Assembly: GCA_905214955.1 (NCBI GenBank)
Contig: CAJMON010000004.1
Coordinates: 1 to 64,000 of the forward strand
Length of the DNA stretch: 64,000 nt
Source: an uncultured bacterium
Lineage (GTDB): Bacteria > Bacillota > Clostridia > Lachnospirales > Lachnospiraceae
Direction: 5' to 3'
Below, in pieces: positions 32,624 through 41,302 of this stretch. Position 1 is the stretch's first letter. Each line of letters begins with the position of its first letter. The notes beneath the pieces were generated by a model. The model searched no databases. It worked only from the letters and a program-made list of their open reading frames with translations, and was not told where the DNA came from. The position numbers and the translations under genes were made by a program.

Positions 32624-34326
32624 TCCTGTACTTTCAGCAGGAAATACGTGTCTGTCCAGTCATATTCTGCCTCCACTGCTTCGGTAATGTCCGCATAGGC
32701 ATCCTTGTCTTTGGTCAGAATGTAATAGCTGGCATCTGGCACATTTTCTTTTTTCTGCACCAGGGAAATCTGATCCATTTTCTGGAAAATGAGATATCGT
32801 CCAATATACTTGTACTGAGGAATCTTTTCCGCCAGAATGTAGGTCTGCTTCGTCAGATCCAGGTTTTTCAGAGTCTCAGTCAGTTCCTCCGCATACCGGT
32901 TGTTGGTGGAATTCTGCTTGTCATTGACTCCTATTAAAAAGGAAAGGTAAGAAGGCATTCCCCAGATTTCAATGAGCAGAAGGCCTGCTGCAAAAACCAG
33001 GGGAAGCATCCGCTTTCTGGCTTCTTTTGCAAAATCCATGAGATACTGATAATAGAGAACAAACAGGCTTACAATCACCGTAAAGGCATTGCCGATGAGT
33101 TTGACTTTCTGTCCGTCTGTGGATTCAATGGAGCCGATAAAGGTGGATTTTAAGGTGCAGGCAATGCCGGTGACATCAATCAGATATCCCGCCACAATCA
33201 GTCCAACCGGAAGAAGGTATGTAGCCAGGATGTTAAACCACTTCTTTTTAAATACCGGCTTTTCTTTAAACAGCACCACCACACCCAGAATCACAAACAG
33301 GGTTGGAAAGTAAATCAGGTACCGTCCTTTGATCTTTTCAAACTCCGGATAATTGTAGTAGGCCCTCCAGGAATGTCTGGTCACTGCCACAAAAAACGCT
33401 GCTGCCGATCCGCACACCATGGTCCACAGCCGGTTGTAGCTGCAGAACCACTCTTTAAAGTTTACATGCAGTGCCCGGATGGATTTCACCACCAGGCCTA
33501 AAACCGGCGCCAGAATCAGGGCAAAATAACACAGATAAAATCCTGCCACCATAAGAAGGCGTTTCATGGTCAGCTGTTCTGGATTGGTCTTGGAGGCAAT
33601 CTTAAATCCGATGATTTCTTTGAATCCATATCCATAGCTGCGGCACATGAGCACCCAGGGCGCATACACGGCTGCCATACAGGCTACTACCAAAACGCTC
33701 CTCAGGATCACGGAACCTGGTTTCCTCTTTTCTTCTGCCTCCCGCATCAGCCATACCAGGCCGAATACCGGAATGGACACCAGAGTAATATGTCTGGTCA
33801 TAAACAGGGCACCCAAGAGCATTCCGGTTCCGATATCACTGATCACCACATGTTTTCTGGGCTTTAACACCAGATAGATTTCCAGAAGGAACAGAGGGAA
33901 ATACAGATTTTCACTCATGATGGTCATGGTGGTCACATAATGATAAGGAATCACTGTGGAAAACGCTGCCGGAATCATACTCTTTTCCGGGTCCAGGTAC
34001 AGCCTGGCAATGGCGTAGGTACATACCGGCACAAAGGCAGAGGAAATGGCTCCCAAAATCTTTGCTGTCAGGTAAAAATGATCTCCCGTCAAAACCGCCG
34101 GAAGGAGAAATAATGGATACAGCAAGGGATACTGAACGCTGTTGTAGCTTCCATTCTGATAAAGAAGCCGTGCCATCTTTAAGTACGTAAACTCATCTGC
34201 CACCTGGGGCTCACTGCGCAGATGGATGACAACGATGAGTTTGTATGTCAGAAGAAGGACATACAGGAAAACAGGGATTAAAAAATCCTGTTGTTTCTGG
34301 GATAATCGACTTTTTTGCACATTCAT
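32620..34326 (-). CDS. GT39-like polytopic membrane glycosyltransferase (GT-C)
   Basis: 568 residues with about 11 helices. The first periplasm-side loop holds SEPQVADEFTYLKMARLL near 45, an acidic Asp-Glu pair in the position of the catalytic Asp of PMT/ArnT-type enzymes, followed by PLLYPLFLLPA. A soluble C-terminal domain (about 460-568) ends the protein, also as in ArnT. Such enzymes transfer a sugar from a polyprenyl-phosphate donor to a glycan outside the membrane. Donor loading could come from the DPM-like GT2s nearby. Start 15 bp after the pyruvyltransferase stop. Confidence 0.8.
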   Translation of the reverse strand: MNVQKSRLSQKQQDFLIPVFLYVLLLTYKLIVVIHLRSEPQVADEFTYLKMARLLYQNGSYNSVQYPLLYPLFLLPAVLTGDHFYLTAKILGAISSAFVPVCTYAIARLYLDPEKSMIPAAFSTVIPYHYVTTMTIMSENLYFPLFLLEIYLVLKPRKHVVISDIGTGMLLGALFMTRHITLVSIPVFGLVWLMREAEEKRKPGSVILRSVLVVACMAAVYAPWVLMCRSYGYGFKEIIGFKIASKTNPEQLTMKRLLMVAGFYLCYFALILAPVLGLVVKSIRALHVNFKEWFCSYNRLWTMVCGSAAAFFVAVTRHSWRAYYNYPEFEKIKGRYLIYFPTLFVILGVVVLFKEKPVFKKKWFNILATYLLPVGLIVAGYLIDVTGIACTLKSTFIGSIESTDGQKVKLIGNAFTVIVSLFVLYYQYLMDFAKEARKRMLPLVFAAGLLLIEIWGMPSYLSFLIGVNDKQNSTNNRYAEELTETLKNLDLTKQTYILAEKIPQYKYIGRYLIFQKMDQISLVQKKENVPDASYYILTKDKDAYADITEAVEAEYDWTDTYFLLKVQD

Positions 34327-34341
34327 ACTTTCTTTTTCCTT

Positions 34342-35523
34342 CTATCGTTTCAACAGTTTCCTGGCAGCCGCTTTCAGATAATACTCTGCGCAGGCTTTTC
34401 CCTGCTCTGCTTTTGCACGCAGCTTCCAAGAGGATGGCGCCGGTTCCTGTTTCTTTCCCTGCAGCGCCTCTTTTAACCAGTTCCGGGAGCGTACCCGTTC
34501 TTTCTCCAGGATCTCATCTACCTTTTTATAATCCACCGCTTCCAGAAGTTCCGGCTTTTCCAGAATCTGCTCTGCCCGCTCTACGTACCGTCCATTCAGA
34601 TTCAAGGAACCCAGCAGCGATTCAAACCGTGAGGTTCCCCGTTCCGGATTGCCTATGGCAATAAAGGGCTTGTGGAACAGGACTGCCATGCAGGTTCCGT
34701 GGAAAGAATCGGTAATCACAAAGTCGCTGTGCTTGATGTACCACAGCCACTCCTCTTCCTGAAGCTTCTCAGGCACGTTGTCAAGCCCCAGCTTTTTTTT
34801 GTTTTCCGGAAATTTCTGATACCATCCATCCAGCATGTTTACCAGCTTTTTATCCAGTTTCTTCGATACATAAAGAAGTGCTTCCCGCTTTTTTGCATCT
34901 GGGTCCAGAATATAGGAGGCAATGTAGGGAGCTTCTTCCCTTCGTTTGGATTTTTCTGCCAGATCTGAAAGAATGGAGGGATCACTCATGAGCACCGGGT
35001 CTAACACATGCTCTGCCCTGACACCAAACAGGTTTCTGCACACCTTTACACCATCTGCTTCCCTTACAGACACCGCGTCCATTTTCTGCATACAGGCCAC
35101 GGCTTTTTTCAGGAACGGCCAGGGTGCCGAGAAACGGCTGCTGCCAAAAGAGGTGGCATAGGCAATTTTCTTTTTGTCTTCTCCTGCAAAATCCAGGAAA
35201 TAACTGTGGCCAAAAATTTTGGTCACGCCGTAATTCCACAGCTGGTCGCTTCCAAGGACGAAAGCATCGCACAGGGTATTCAGCTCTCCAATCTCGGAAA
35301 CATGATAGGACTTGCTGATGTCGTAATGTTCTTCGGCAAACCGGATGGAATGCCGTCCCTTCATCCGGCCGTCCTCTGCCCCAAGCCTTGGCCTGTGAAC
35401 CATCAGCACCGTCTTTCCAAAGCTTTCGATAGTCTTTTCCAGTGCATAATAGGTGGCAATGCTGCCATAATTGCAGCCAAACCACACTCCCAGAATCCCC
35501 ACATCGTAATGCTTCTGCTCCAT
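34342..35523 (-). CDS. polysaccharide pyruvyltransferase family protein
   Basis: 393 residues of a GT-B-like PS_pyruv_trans protein: DVGILGVWFGCNYGSIATYYAL at the start, VLGSDQLWN near 90, and FVITDSFHGTCMAVLF near 275 with the conserved DSFHG. Family members such as CsaB attach pyruvyl ketals to cell-wall sugars, but this long subgroup next to FrhB-like proteins has no assigned reaction. It lies 30 bp after the iron-sulfur protein gene and resembles the protein at 38161-39345 more than the fusion. Cytoplasmic. Confidence 0.85.
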   Translation of the reverse strand: MEQKHYDVGILGVWFGCNYGSIATYYALEKTIESFGKTVLMVHRPRLGAEDGRMKGRHSIRFAEEHYDISKSYHVSEIGELNTLCDAFVLGSDQLWNYGVTKIFGHSYFLDFAGEDKKKIAYATSFGSSRFSAPWPFLKKAVACMQKMDAVSVREADGVKVCRNLFGVRAEHVLDPVLMSDPSILSDLAEKSKRREEAPYIASYILDPDAKKREALLYVSKKLDKKLVNMLDGWYQKFPENKKKLGLDNVPEKLQEEEWLWYIKHSDFVITDSFHGTCMAVLFHKPFIAIGNPERGTSRFESLLGSLNLNGRYVERAEQILEKPELLEAVDYKKVDEILEKERVRSRNWLKEALQGKKQEPAPSSWKLRAKAEQGKACAEYYLKAAARKLLKR

Positions 35524-35553
35524 CGGTCTTCCACCTTCTTTCTTCTGGCATAC

Positions 35554-37017
35554 TTATTTCTTTTTCAAGATTGCTTTTAATTTCTGCTTTGTTTCTGCAG
35601 CGATCCTGCTTTTCATTCCCGCCGCTGCCCTGGATGCGGTTTCTTTCAGATTTTTCTGAATCCGCACTCCGAGTCCCGGCTTTGTAAGAAGCAGTTTTTG
35701 AAGTTCGGCTTTCTTCTCTTCGTCCAGTTCTTCTGGAAACTTTCCTCCAAGCAGTTCCTGCAGTCCAGACACGGTCACCGCAGCCACAGCCTGCTCCTTT
35801 CCCTGGATGCACACGGTTCTGCCAAGCTGATTGGCTTCTGCTTCCAGGGCTTCTTCCAGTTCTTTTTGGGGAACTTCCCCTTCCCAGGCAAACATCACAT
35901 CATACCGTTCTTCCAGAGCATACTCCACAGCCTTTTCAAACCCAAGCACCGGAAGAAGTTTGAAAAACCGTTCTCTTCCCTTGGCTCTCCGGCTGTTTTT
36001 CCGGAACCGGTTGTGTTTCAGCGCCACATCCACTGGCACCTGAGTACAGGAATCCAGCTCTCCTTTTACCTCTTTCCACAGTGCCTCCGCCTTCGGGCTG
36101 TTTAACAGCACCAGGGAAACGCCTCTTGGATCTGTAAGCGCAGGATCGTACTTTTCCAGTCCCCAGAAATCTCCCAGAGTCACATCTGCTGTCCTTGGGA
36201 GCTCTGCAAAGGCACAGGCATAGCAGGATTTCCGAAGAAACAAGGAACGGTGAAAGCCTCGCTCATAGGGATCCACATTTCCAGACATAACCTTTTTCTT
36301 TCCGTTTTTTAAGGTGACCACCCCATTCGCGCAGGTATGGCCAAACTCTTTCGTCCGGAAAGCTACTTTCTTTACCTGTCCTTCGCCGTAGCATTCTTTC
36401 AGATAAGTGTGGAAACTCTTTTCCGAAGGCACTCCATGACAGACAATCTCTATCGTAAACAGCCCTTCCAAGGTTTCCGGTTCTTTTTTTCCTGCGCCTT
36501 TTAAATACTGGTACAGACCTGCCACCTGACAGGGGGTGCCGGAAAACAACACCGGCCTTTTTTCAGCCAGATCCTGTTTCACCTGGCGGTAAATGCCTTC
36601 CGTATGGCTTGGCACGTACTTGGAGCCTGACAGCCGAAACACTTCCTCTGAATCAGTAATCCGAACATGCTTTACCGAAAGCCTTTCTTCCCAGGCTGCC
36701 CCGTAAACGGCACCGCCCTCCTGCAGGGTCTTTCCTGCAAACACCTGAAAAATGCCGCCCGAAGAACTTCTCATGCGCAGGGCATCTTGGGAGGCCGCTG
36801 CAAAACAGGACACCTCTTTTTTCTTTCCAGGCTGCTTTTCTGCCTCCGGACAGGAACGAAGGCATTTTCCGCACCCAATGCAGCGCTCCAGGTCAATCTT
36901 TGGGAATAAAAATCCCTCTTCCCCTTCTTCCATGGAAATGGCATCTGCTGGGCAGGCACTGACACAGGCCGCACACCCACAGCAGCGTTCTTTTGAAATT
37001 GTCCGAATATCTGCCAT
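35554..37017 (-). CDS. 2x[4Fe-4S] ferredoxin + FrhB/FdhB-like protein
   Basis: 487 residues. Two ferredoxin motifs at the N-terminus, CCGCAACVSACP and CIGCGKCLRSCP (about residues 10-50), then the FrhB/FdhB domains: SSSGGIFQVFA near 80, FSGTPCQVAGL near 160, CHGVPSEKSF near 195, CYACAF near 265 and VTLGDFWGLEKYD near 280. A Lys-rich tail ends it. Free-standing homologues are annotated as F420 hydrogenase beta subunits, but no F420 genes are visible here. It sits between two pyruvyltransferase-family genes and glf. The ATG at 37017 is chosen because the frame from 37059 would overlap glf. Confidence 0.85.
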   Translation of the reverse strand: MADIRTISKERCCGCAACVSACPADAISMEEGEEGFLFPKIDLERCIGCGKCLRSCPEAEKQPGKKKEVSCFAAASQDALRMRSSSGGIFQVFAGKTLQEGGAVYGAAWEERLSVKHVRITDSEEVFRLSGSKYVPSHTEGIYRQVKQDLAEKRPVLFSGTPCQVAGLYQYLKGAGKKEPETLEGLFTIEIVCHGVPSEKSFHTYLKECYGEGQVKKVAFRTKEFGHTCANGVVTLKNGKKKVMSGNVDPYERGFHRSLFLRKSCYACAFAELPRTADVTLGDFWGLEKYDPALTDPRGVSLVLLNSPKAEALWKEVKGELDSCTQVPVDVALKHNRFRKNSRRAKGRERFFKLLPVLGFEKAVEYALEERYDVMFAWEGEVPQKELEEALEAEANQLGRTVCIQGKEQAVAAVTVSGLQELLGGKFPEELDEEKKAELQKLLLTKPGLGVRIQKNLKETASRAAAGMKSRIAAETKQKLKAILKKK

Positions 37018-37034
37018 AGCCTGCACCTGTCCTT

Positions 37035-38135
37035 TTACTGCAGTTCTGTCTTGACACACTCCAGAGCTGCTTCAATGACTTTGTCCATGTCATAATACTT
37101 ATAATTGCCCAGTCTTCCGCCAAAGATTACATTTTTTTCCTGGTCAGCCAGTTCCCGATATTTAGCAAACAGCGTATTGTTTTTCTCATCGTTGATGGGA
37201 TAATACGGCTCAATGCCCGGCTTCCACTCTGAAGAATATTCTCTGGAAATAATGGTTACCGGCTGTTTTCCAAATTCAAAATGTTTGTGCTCAATGATTC
37301 TGGTATAAGGCACTTCTCGGTCCGTGTAATTGACCACTGCATTTCCCTGATAATTTTCCATATCCAGTTTTTCGGTTTCAAAGCGCACAGTACGGTACTG
37401 GAGAGTTCCCAGCTTATACTGGTAAAATTCATCAATCATACCGGTAAATACGGTCTTCTCTGCCACATCCGGATTTTCTTTGATAAAAGCAAAGTAGTCC
37501 GTATCCAGCTGTACGTCAGCGCCTTCCAACATCTTCTCTACGATCTTGGTGTAGCCGCCCATGGGAATTCCCTGGAACCGGTCGTTGAAGTAGTTGTTGT
37601 CATACATAAAACGGAAAGGCAGACGCTTGATGATAAAAGCAGGAAGCTCTGTACAGGGACGTCCCCACTGTTTTTCGGTGTAGCCTTTGATGAGCTTTTC
37701 GTATACATCTTTTCCAGCTAAGGACAGGGCCTGTTCCTCTAAGTTTTTCGGCTCTGTAATGTTTAACTCTGCTCTCTGTTCGTCAATTTTTGCTTTTGCC
37801 TCTGCAGGAGTCTTAACGCCCCACAGCTTGCTGAAAGTATTCATGTTAAAAGGCAGGTTGTACAGTTCATCCTTGTACACAGCCACCGGAGAGTTGATAT
37901 AGTTGTTGAACTCTGCAAACTGGTTGATGTAGTTCCACACTTTCTTGCTGCTGGTATGGAAAATATGGGCTCCATATTTGTGGACATTGATGCCTTCCAC
38001 GTTCTCACAGTAAATGTTTCCTGCAATGTGGTTTCGTCTGTCAATCACCAGGCAGGTCTTTCCTGCTTTTACTGCTTCATGGGCAAATACGGCGCCGAAC
38101 AGACCGGCTCCTACAATCAGATAATCGTATTTCAT
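37035..38135 (-). CDS. glf: UDP-galactopyranose mutase
   Basis: 366-residue FAD enzyme that converts UDP-Galp to UDP-Galf. The FAD motif GAGLFGAV is at 9-16, the family's KYGAHIFHT segment is near 55, and the SPVAVYKDELYNLPF and EKQWGRP segments are present. Length equals that of known bacterial Glf. The ATG at 38135 has GGAGG eight bases upstream. With the GlfT2-like transferase two genes upstream, it shows that galactofuranose enters this glycan. Confidence 0.97.
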   Translation of the reverse strand: MKYDYLIVGAGLFGAVFAHEAVKAGKTCLVIDRRNHIAGNIYCENVEGINVHKYGAHIFHTSSKKVWNYINQFAEFNNYINSPVAVYKDELYNLPFNMNTFSKLWGVKTPAEAKAKIDEQRAELNITEPKNLEEQALSLAGKDVYEKLIKGYTEKQWGRPCTELPAFIIKRLPFRFMYDNNYFNDRFQGIPMGGYTKIVEKMLEGADVQLDTDYFAFIKENPDVAEKTVFTGMIDEFYQYKLGTLQYRTVRFETEKLDMENYQGNAVVNYTDREVPYTRIIEHKHFEFGKQPVTIISREYSSEWKPGIEPYYPINDEKNNTLFAKYRELADQEKNVIFGGRLGNYKYYDMDKVIEAALECVKTELQ

Positions 38136-38160
38136 GTTCTTTTCCTCCATGTTCTGCTTT

Positions 38161-39345
38161 CTATTTCAGAATGTTCTTCAGTTTTTTCAAGCCCTGCTTT
38201 CCCAGACGGTATCCCCTCCGAAGCGCATCATACACCGGCCTTGGCTCTTCCCTATAAAGGTTGTCTTTCTCCTCTTTCACCGGCATCGCAAGGGCATCCT
38301 CCAGCCATTTTCTGGAGCGGATGCGTTCCCTTTCCAGAATCTGGGAAACCTTTGTGTAATCCATGGGCTTTAACAGCTTTTTCTTCTTTTTTACATCCAG
38401 AGGATTCTTTAAGAACCGCTCTTTTAAGCCAAATACGTGGGCTAAGGAATCCATTCTGGAATTTCCCCTTCCTTCATTTCCAAAGCAGACAAAGTCTTTC
38501 TGAAAAAGGATGGCAAAGCTGGCTCCGTGACAGGAATCCGTCACAAAATACTGGCAGTTTTTGATGTTGTACAGCCAGTCTTCCACCTGAAGGTGCTCCA
38601 CCACGCCGTTTAAGGCAAGTTTCTTTTTATTTTCCTCAAATCCCCGCTCTCCGTCCAACATAATGACCATGGGCAGACCTAGCTTTTCCGCCAGATACTG
38701 AAGAGCCTCCCGCTTTTTCTCATCTGGGTCAAGAATGTAGGCTGCCAGGAAGGGGCCTTTTTTCTTTTCTCCTCTGGCTGCTGCTAAAATAGGCGCAAAT
38801 ATGGCCGGATCTGCTGCAAATACCGGGTCTAGCACCCACTCTGCCTTGAGACCGAAAGTGTGGTTTACAATTCCCACAGCATCTTCTTCCCTTACGGAAA
38901 TAGCGTCAAACCGGGAAAGGTATTTTCTTGCTTTTTCGATCTCCTCTTCTGGCGCAAAAAAGCCAGGATGACCAAAGGACGCCCCATAGGCAATTTTCTT
39001 TTTCTCATCCCGGACAAAATTCAAGTAAAACGCCCCCCGGTAATGGCGGCAGATGGCAAAATTCCACACCTGATCCGACCCCATCAGGAAGATGTCTGCC
39101 TGATCGTTGAGCTTTTTTAAATCTTTAAAATCGCAGGCCGGAAAAATCTGGTAATATTCTTTTGCAAACCGTCTTCCATCCGAAAAAAACAGGGGATTGT
39201 CCGGTGCAAAACCCGGCCGGTCAATCATAAAGACCTCATACCCGAAAGACGCAGTGAGGCGGTTCAGGGAATAGTAGGTCATCAAGCTTCCATAATTGCT
39301 GCTCCACCACAGGCCAAAGATGGCTGCCCGGTGCTTTTTTTCCAT
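38161..39345 (-). CDS. polysaccharide pyruvyltransferase family protein
   Basis: 394 residues, the third member of the family in this window. AAIFGLWWSSNYGSLMTYYSL opens it, LMGSDQVWN lies near 85, and YFVTDSCHGASFAILF lies near 265. It is a close paralogue of the protein at 34342-35523 (same SNYGS/CNYGS, GSDQ-[VL]-WN and R-x-RSR-x-WL features near the C-terminus). The ATG at 39345 follows AAAGGAG. It lies upstream of glf and downstream of a structured 100-bp intergenic element. Its reaction is not established. Confidence 0.85.
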   Translation of the reverse strand: MEKKHRAAIFGLWWSSNYGSLMTYYSLNRLTASFGYEVFMIDRPGFAPDNPLFFSDGRRFAKEYYQIFPACDFKDLKKLNDQADIFLMGSDQVWNFAICRHYRGAFYLNFVRDEKKKIAYGASFGHPGFFAPEEEIEKARKYLSRFDAISVREEDAVGIVNHTFGLKAEWVLDPVFAADPAIFAPILAAARGEKKKGPFLAAYILDPDEKKREALQYLAEKLGLPMVIMLDGERGFEENKKKLALNGVVEHLQVEDWLYNIKNCQYFVTDSCHGASFAILFQKDFVCFGNEGRGNSRMDSLAHVFGLKERFLKNPLDVKKKKKLLKPMDYTKVSQILERERIRSRKWLEDALAMPVKEEKDNLYREEPRPVYDALRRGYRLGKQGLKKLKNILK

Positions 39346-39380
39346 AGAACCGCTCCTTTGCATACGATAATGTTAAGTTC

Positions 39381-39479
39381 GATGCCTTACGGATTGTTCC
39401 GTACTTTGTACTCTCACATCTCCGTTGCCACTTCGGCCGGTGCTAAACGTGTGCCACTGGCACACAGCACCCTGGCATC
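39381..39479 (-). repeat. structured palindromic intergenic element
   Basis: GATGCC (39381-39386) and GGCATC (39474-39479) form a closing stem. Inside are a hairpin ACGGA-TTGT-TCCGT (39389-39402) and a long two-part hairpin at 39439-39471: GGTGCT/AGCACC outside and GTGTGCC-ACT-GGCACAC inside. It begins one base after the stop of the GlfT2-like gene and covers most of the gap, with no promoter or T-run. It may be a dispersed repeat or an RNA processing structure. Only one copy is seen here. Confidence 0.5.
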
Positions 39480-39480
39480 A

Positions 39481-41289
39481 TCATTCATTCAAATACTCTC
39501 GCCAGAAACTTGCACTGGTCAGCTCTTTGTAATGATTCCGGTAAGACTGCTTTGCCTGCTCATATTCTTTGTCAATCCGTTTAAACATGGCAAAGAGCTT
39601 CTTGTAGCTTACAAAAAATTCTTTGATGCTGCGCTTGGTCTTAATACTGTTCCCAGATGCATCGGTAAATACCACTTCCGGCGCCCGGAACATGGCATAA
39701 ATGTTGTTGTAAGGCGGAACCACCGGCACTTTTTTCTTTGCCGGAAGGAAATAGCCGTTTGCGGTGATCATCTGGGCCGCCTTTTTCAGGGGATTGATGT
39801 ATCTCACATCCGCATCAGAGCTTAAGCTCTTCCAGTCATAGTCCAGTTCTGTGATTCCTTTGTAGCCGATAAATGCACTCTTCGGCTGTGCCTTGTAATT
39901 CATGGATGAGATTTCTTTGTGCAGTTCTACCGGGTCCTGTTCTTTGAACCACTGGATGCCTTTTAAGAAATCCTCCACGCCACGCAGGTTCATATCCACA
40001 TACTGATAACGGTAGCGGGCAATGTTGCCACTTACCCATTTCAGCAGAATTTTCTTAAATTCCCCTGCCCCATAATCCGGATAGTGGATGGCATTGGTAA
40101 TGGCCAGATTCCGGATGTCATAGTATTCCAGAAAACCTGCCATTTTATTTTCAAAAGCTTCATGCCATACGCCGATGCCGTTTAAGAAAATAAACTTTTT
40201 CTTTCCCACCCGGAGTCCATACTCCACATCGTCTCTGTGGATGAATATAGGCAGCGGCAGGTTGTCATTGTCAATGCAGCGAAGAGGAATGCAGGTATAC
40301 CACCATCCAGTGTACTCTGTCGCCAGCTCCTGTTCATTCAAAAGTAGATTTTCCGGAACCCGCAGATCCATGAAATGATGAAGCGCCTGAATATTTCCCC
40401 GGTTCCATAATGCACCGGATTCGTACTGTTTGTACGGCATATCCAAACGCAGAATGGCTCCGCCGATGGTATAGTCCTTATACTCCGGCTTTAAAAGCGA
40501 AAGAAAGCGGAAATTGGTCTCCAATGCCGCAGGTTCAATCACTGCATCGTCGTCCATCAGTACCACATGGCTGATGTCTCTTGCTTTCTGGAGGGCTTTT
40601 GCTTCCAGAATACCGTGAGTAAATCCGCCCACGCCTCCCACATTTCTTCCAGGGGTAATCCGCACATACTCACCGTCTCCAAGATCCGTATCCAGCGTCC
40701 CCGCGTTATCTGAAATAAACACATACAGATGTCGGTACAGGGGAGATTCCGGATTTTCCAGAATGGCTTTTTTCAGAACCCGAAGGTTTCTCTCCACAAA
40801 TTCTTCTTTTCGGTAGGTGCAGATGGCTGCTGCAAAATTGATGTTTAAGTTTACCGGAACCATGTTGGAAGCAAAGTATTTACCTCCCAGAATCTTTCCT
40901 CCATCCATCATGCTCCTGCAGGAGAAGGAAAACATGCCAGTATTCCGGTTTTCTCCAAAATGAAACACAAACTGCTGGGGTTTATCCGCGGAAACATTGG
41001 CTTCTGTCAACACTCTGGTCTCCATGCGTCCCCGCTCCAGCCAGTGGTATTTTAAAGACACGCAGAAATTCCCCTGCAGTTCCAGCGCAAGTTCCAGCTG
41101 CTCCAGTACCGTATATTTTTTCCATTTTCCAGTGGAGAAGCTGTTAAAGTATGTGTTAAACGCCACCTCATCTCCTGCCAGACAACTTAAAGACCCGTCA
41201 TCCATGACCACAACGCCTTCACTTCTGCGGTAATACAGTTCTTCGTCTGTATCAATCTGCTCTGGCAGCAAAATCCGTTTAATATCCAT
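39481..41289 (-). CDS. GlfT2-like galactofuranosyltransferase (GT2)
   Basis: 602 residues. An N-terminal beta-sandwich region (about 1-150) is followed by a GT-A domain with FAAAICTYRKEEFVERNL near 170, VVLMDDDAVIEP near 245 (metal-binding DDD), IFIHRDDVEYGLRVG near 355 and GVWHEAFENK near 375 (catalytic Asp and WHE), then a helical C-terminal domain. This is the mycobacterial GlfT2 architecture. It should use UDP-Galf from glf to build galactofuranose units. The ATG at 41289 has AAGGAG five bases upstream; the earlier in-frame start is not supported. Confidence 0.9.
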   Translation of the reverse strand: MDIKRILLPEQIDTDEELYYRRSEGVVVMDDGSLSCLAGDEVAFNTYFNSFSTGKWKKYTVLEQLELALELQGNFCVSLKYHWLERGRMETRVLTEANVSADKPQQFVFHFGENRNTGMFSFSCRSMMDGGKILGGKYFASNMVPVNLNINFAAAICTYRKEEFVERNLRVLKKAILENPESPLYRHLYVFISDNAGTLDTDLGDGEYVRITPGRNVGGVGGFTHGILEAKALQKARDISHVVLMDDDAVIEPAALETNFRFLSLLKPEYKDYTIGGAILRLDMPYKQYESGALWNRGNIQALHHFMDLRVPENLLLNEQELATEYTGWWYTCIPLRCIDNDNLPLPIFIHRDDVEYGLRVGKKKFIFLNGIGVWHEAFENKMAGFLEYYDIRNLAITNAIHYPDYGAGEFKKILLKWVSGNIARYRYQYVDMNLRGVEDFLKGIQWFKEQDPVELHKEISSMNYKAQPKSAFIGYKGITELDYDWKSLSSDADVRYINPLKKAAQMITANGYFLPAKKKVPVVPPYNNIYAMFRAPEVVFTDASGNSIKTKRSIKEFFVSYKKLFAMFKRIDKEYEQAKQSYRNHYKELTSASFWREYLNE

Positions 41290-41302
41290 AAAAACTCCTT
41301 TT

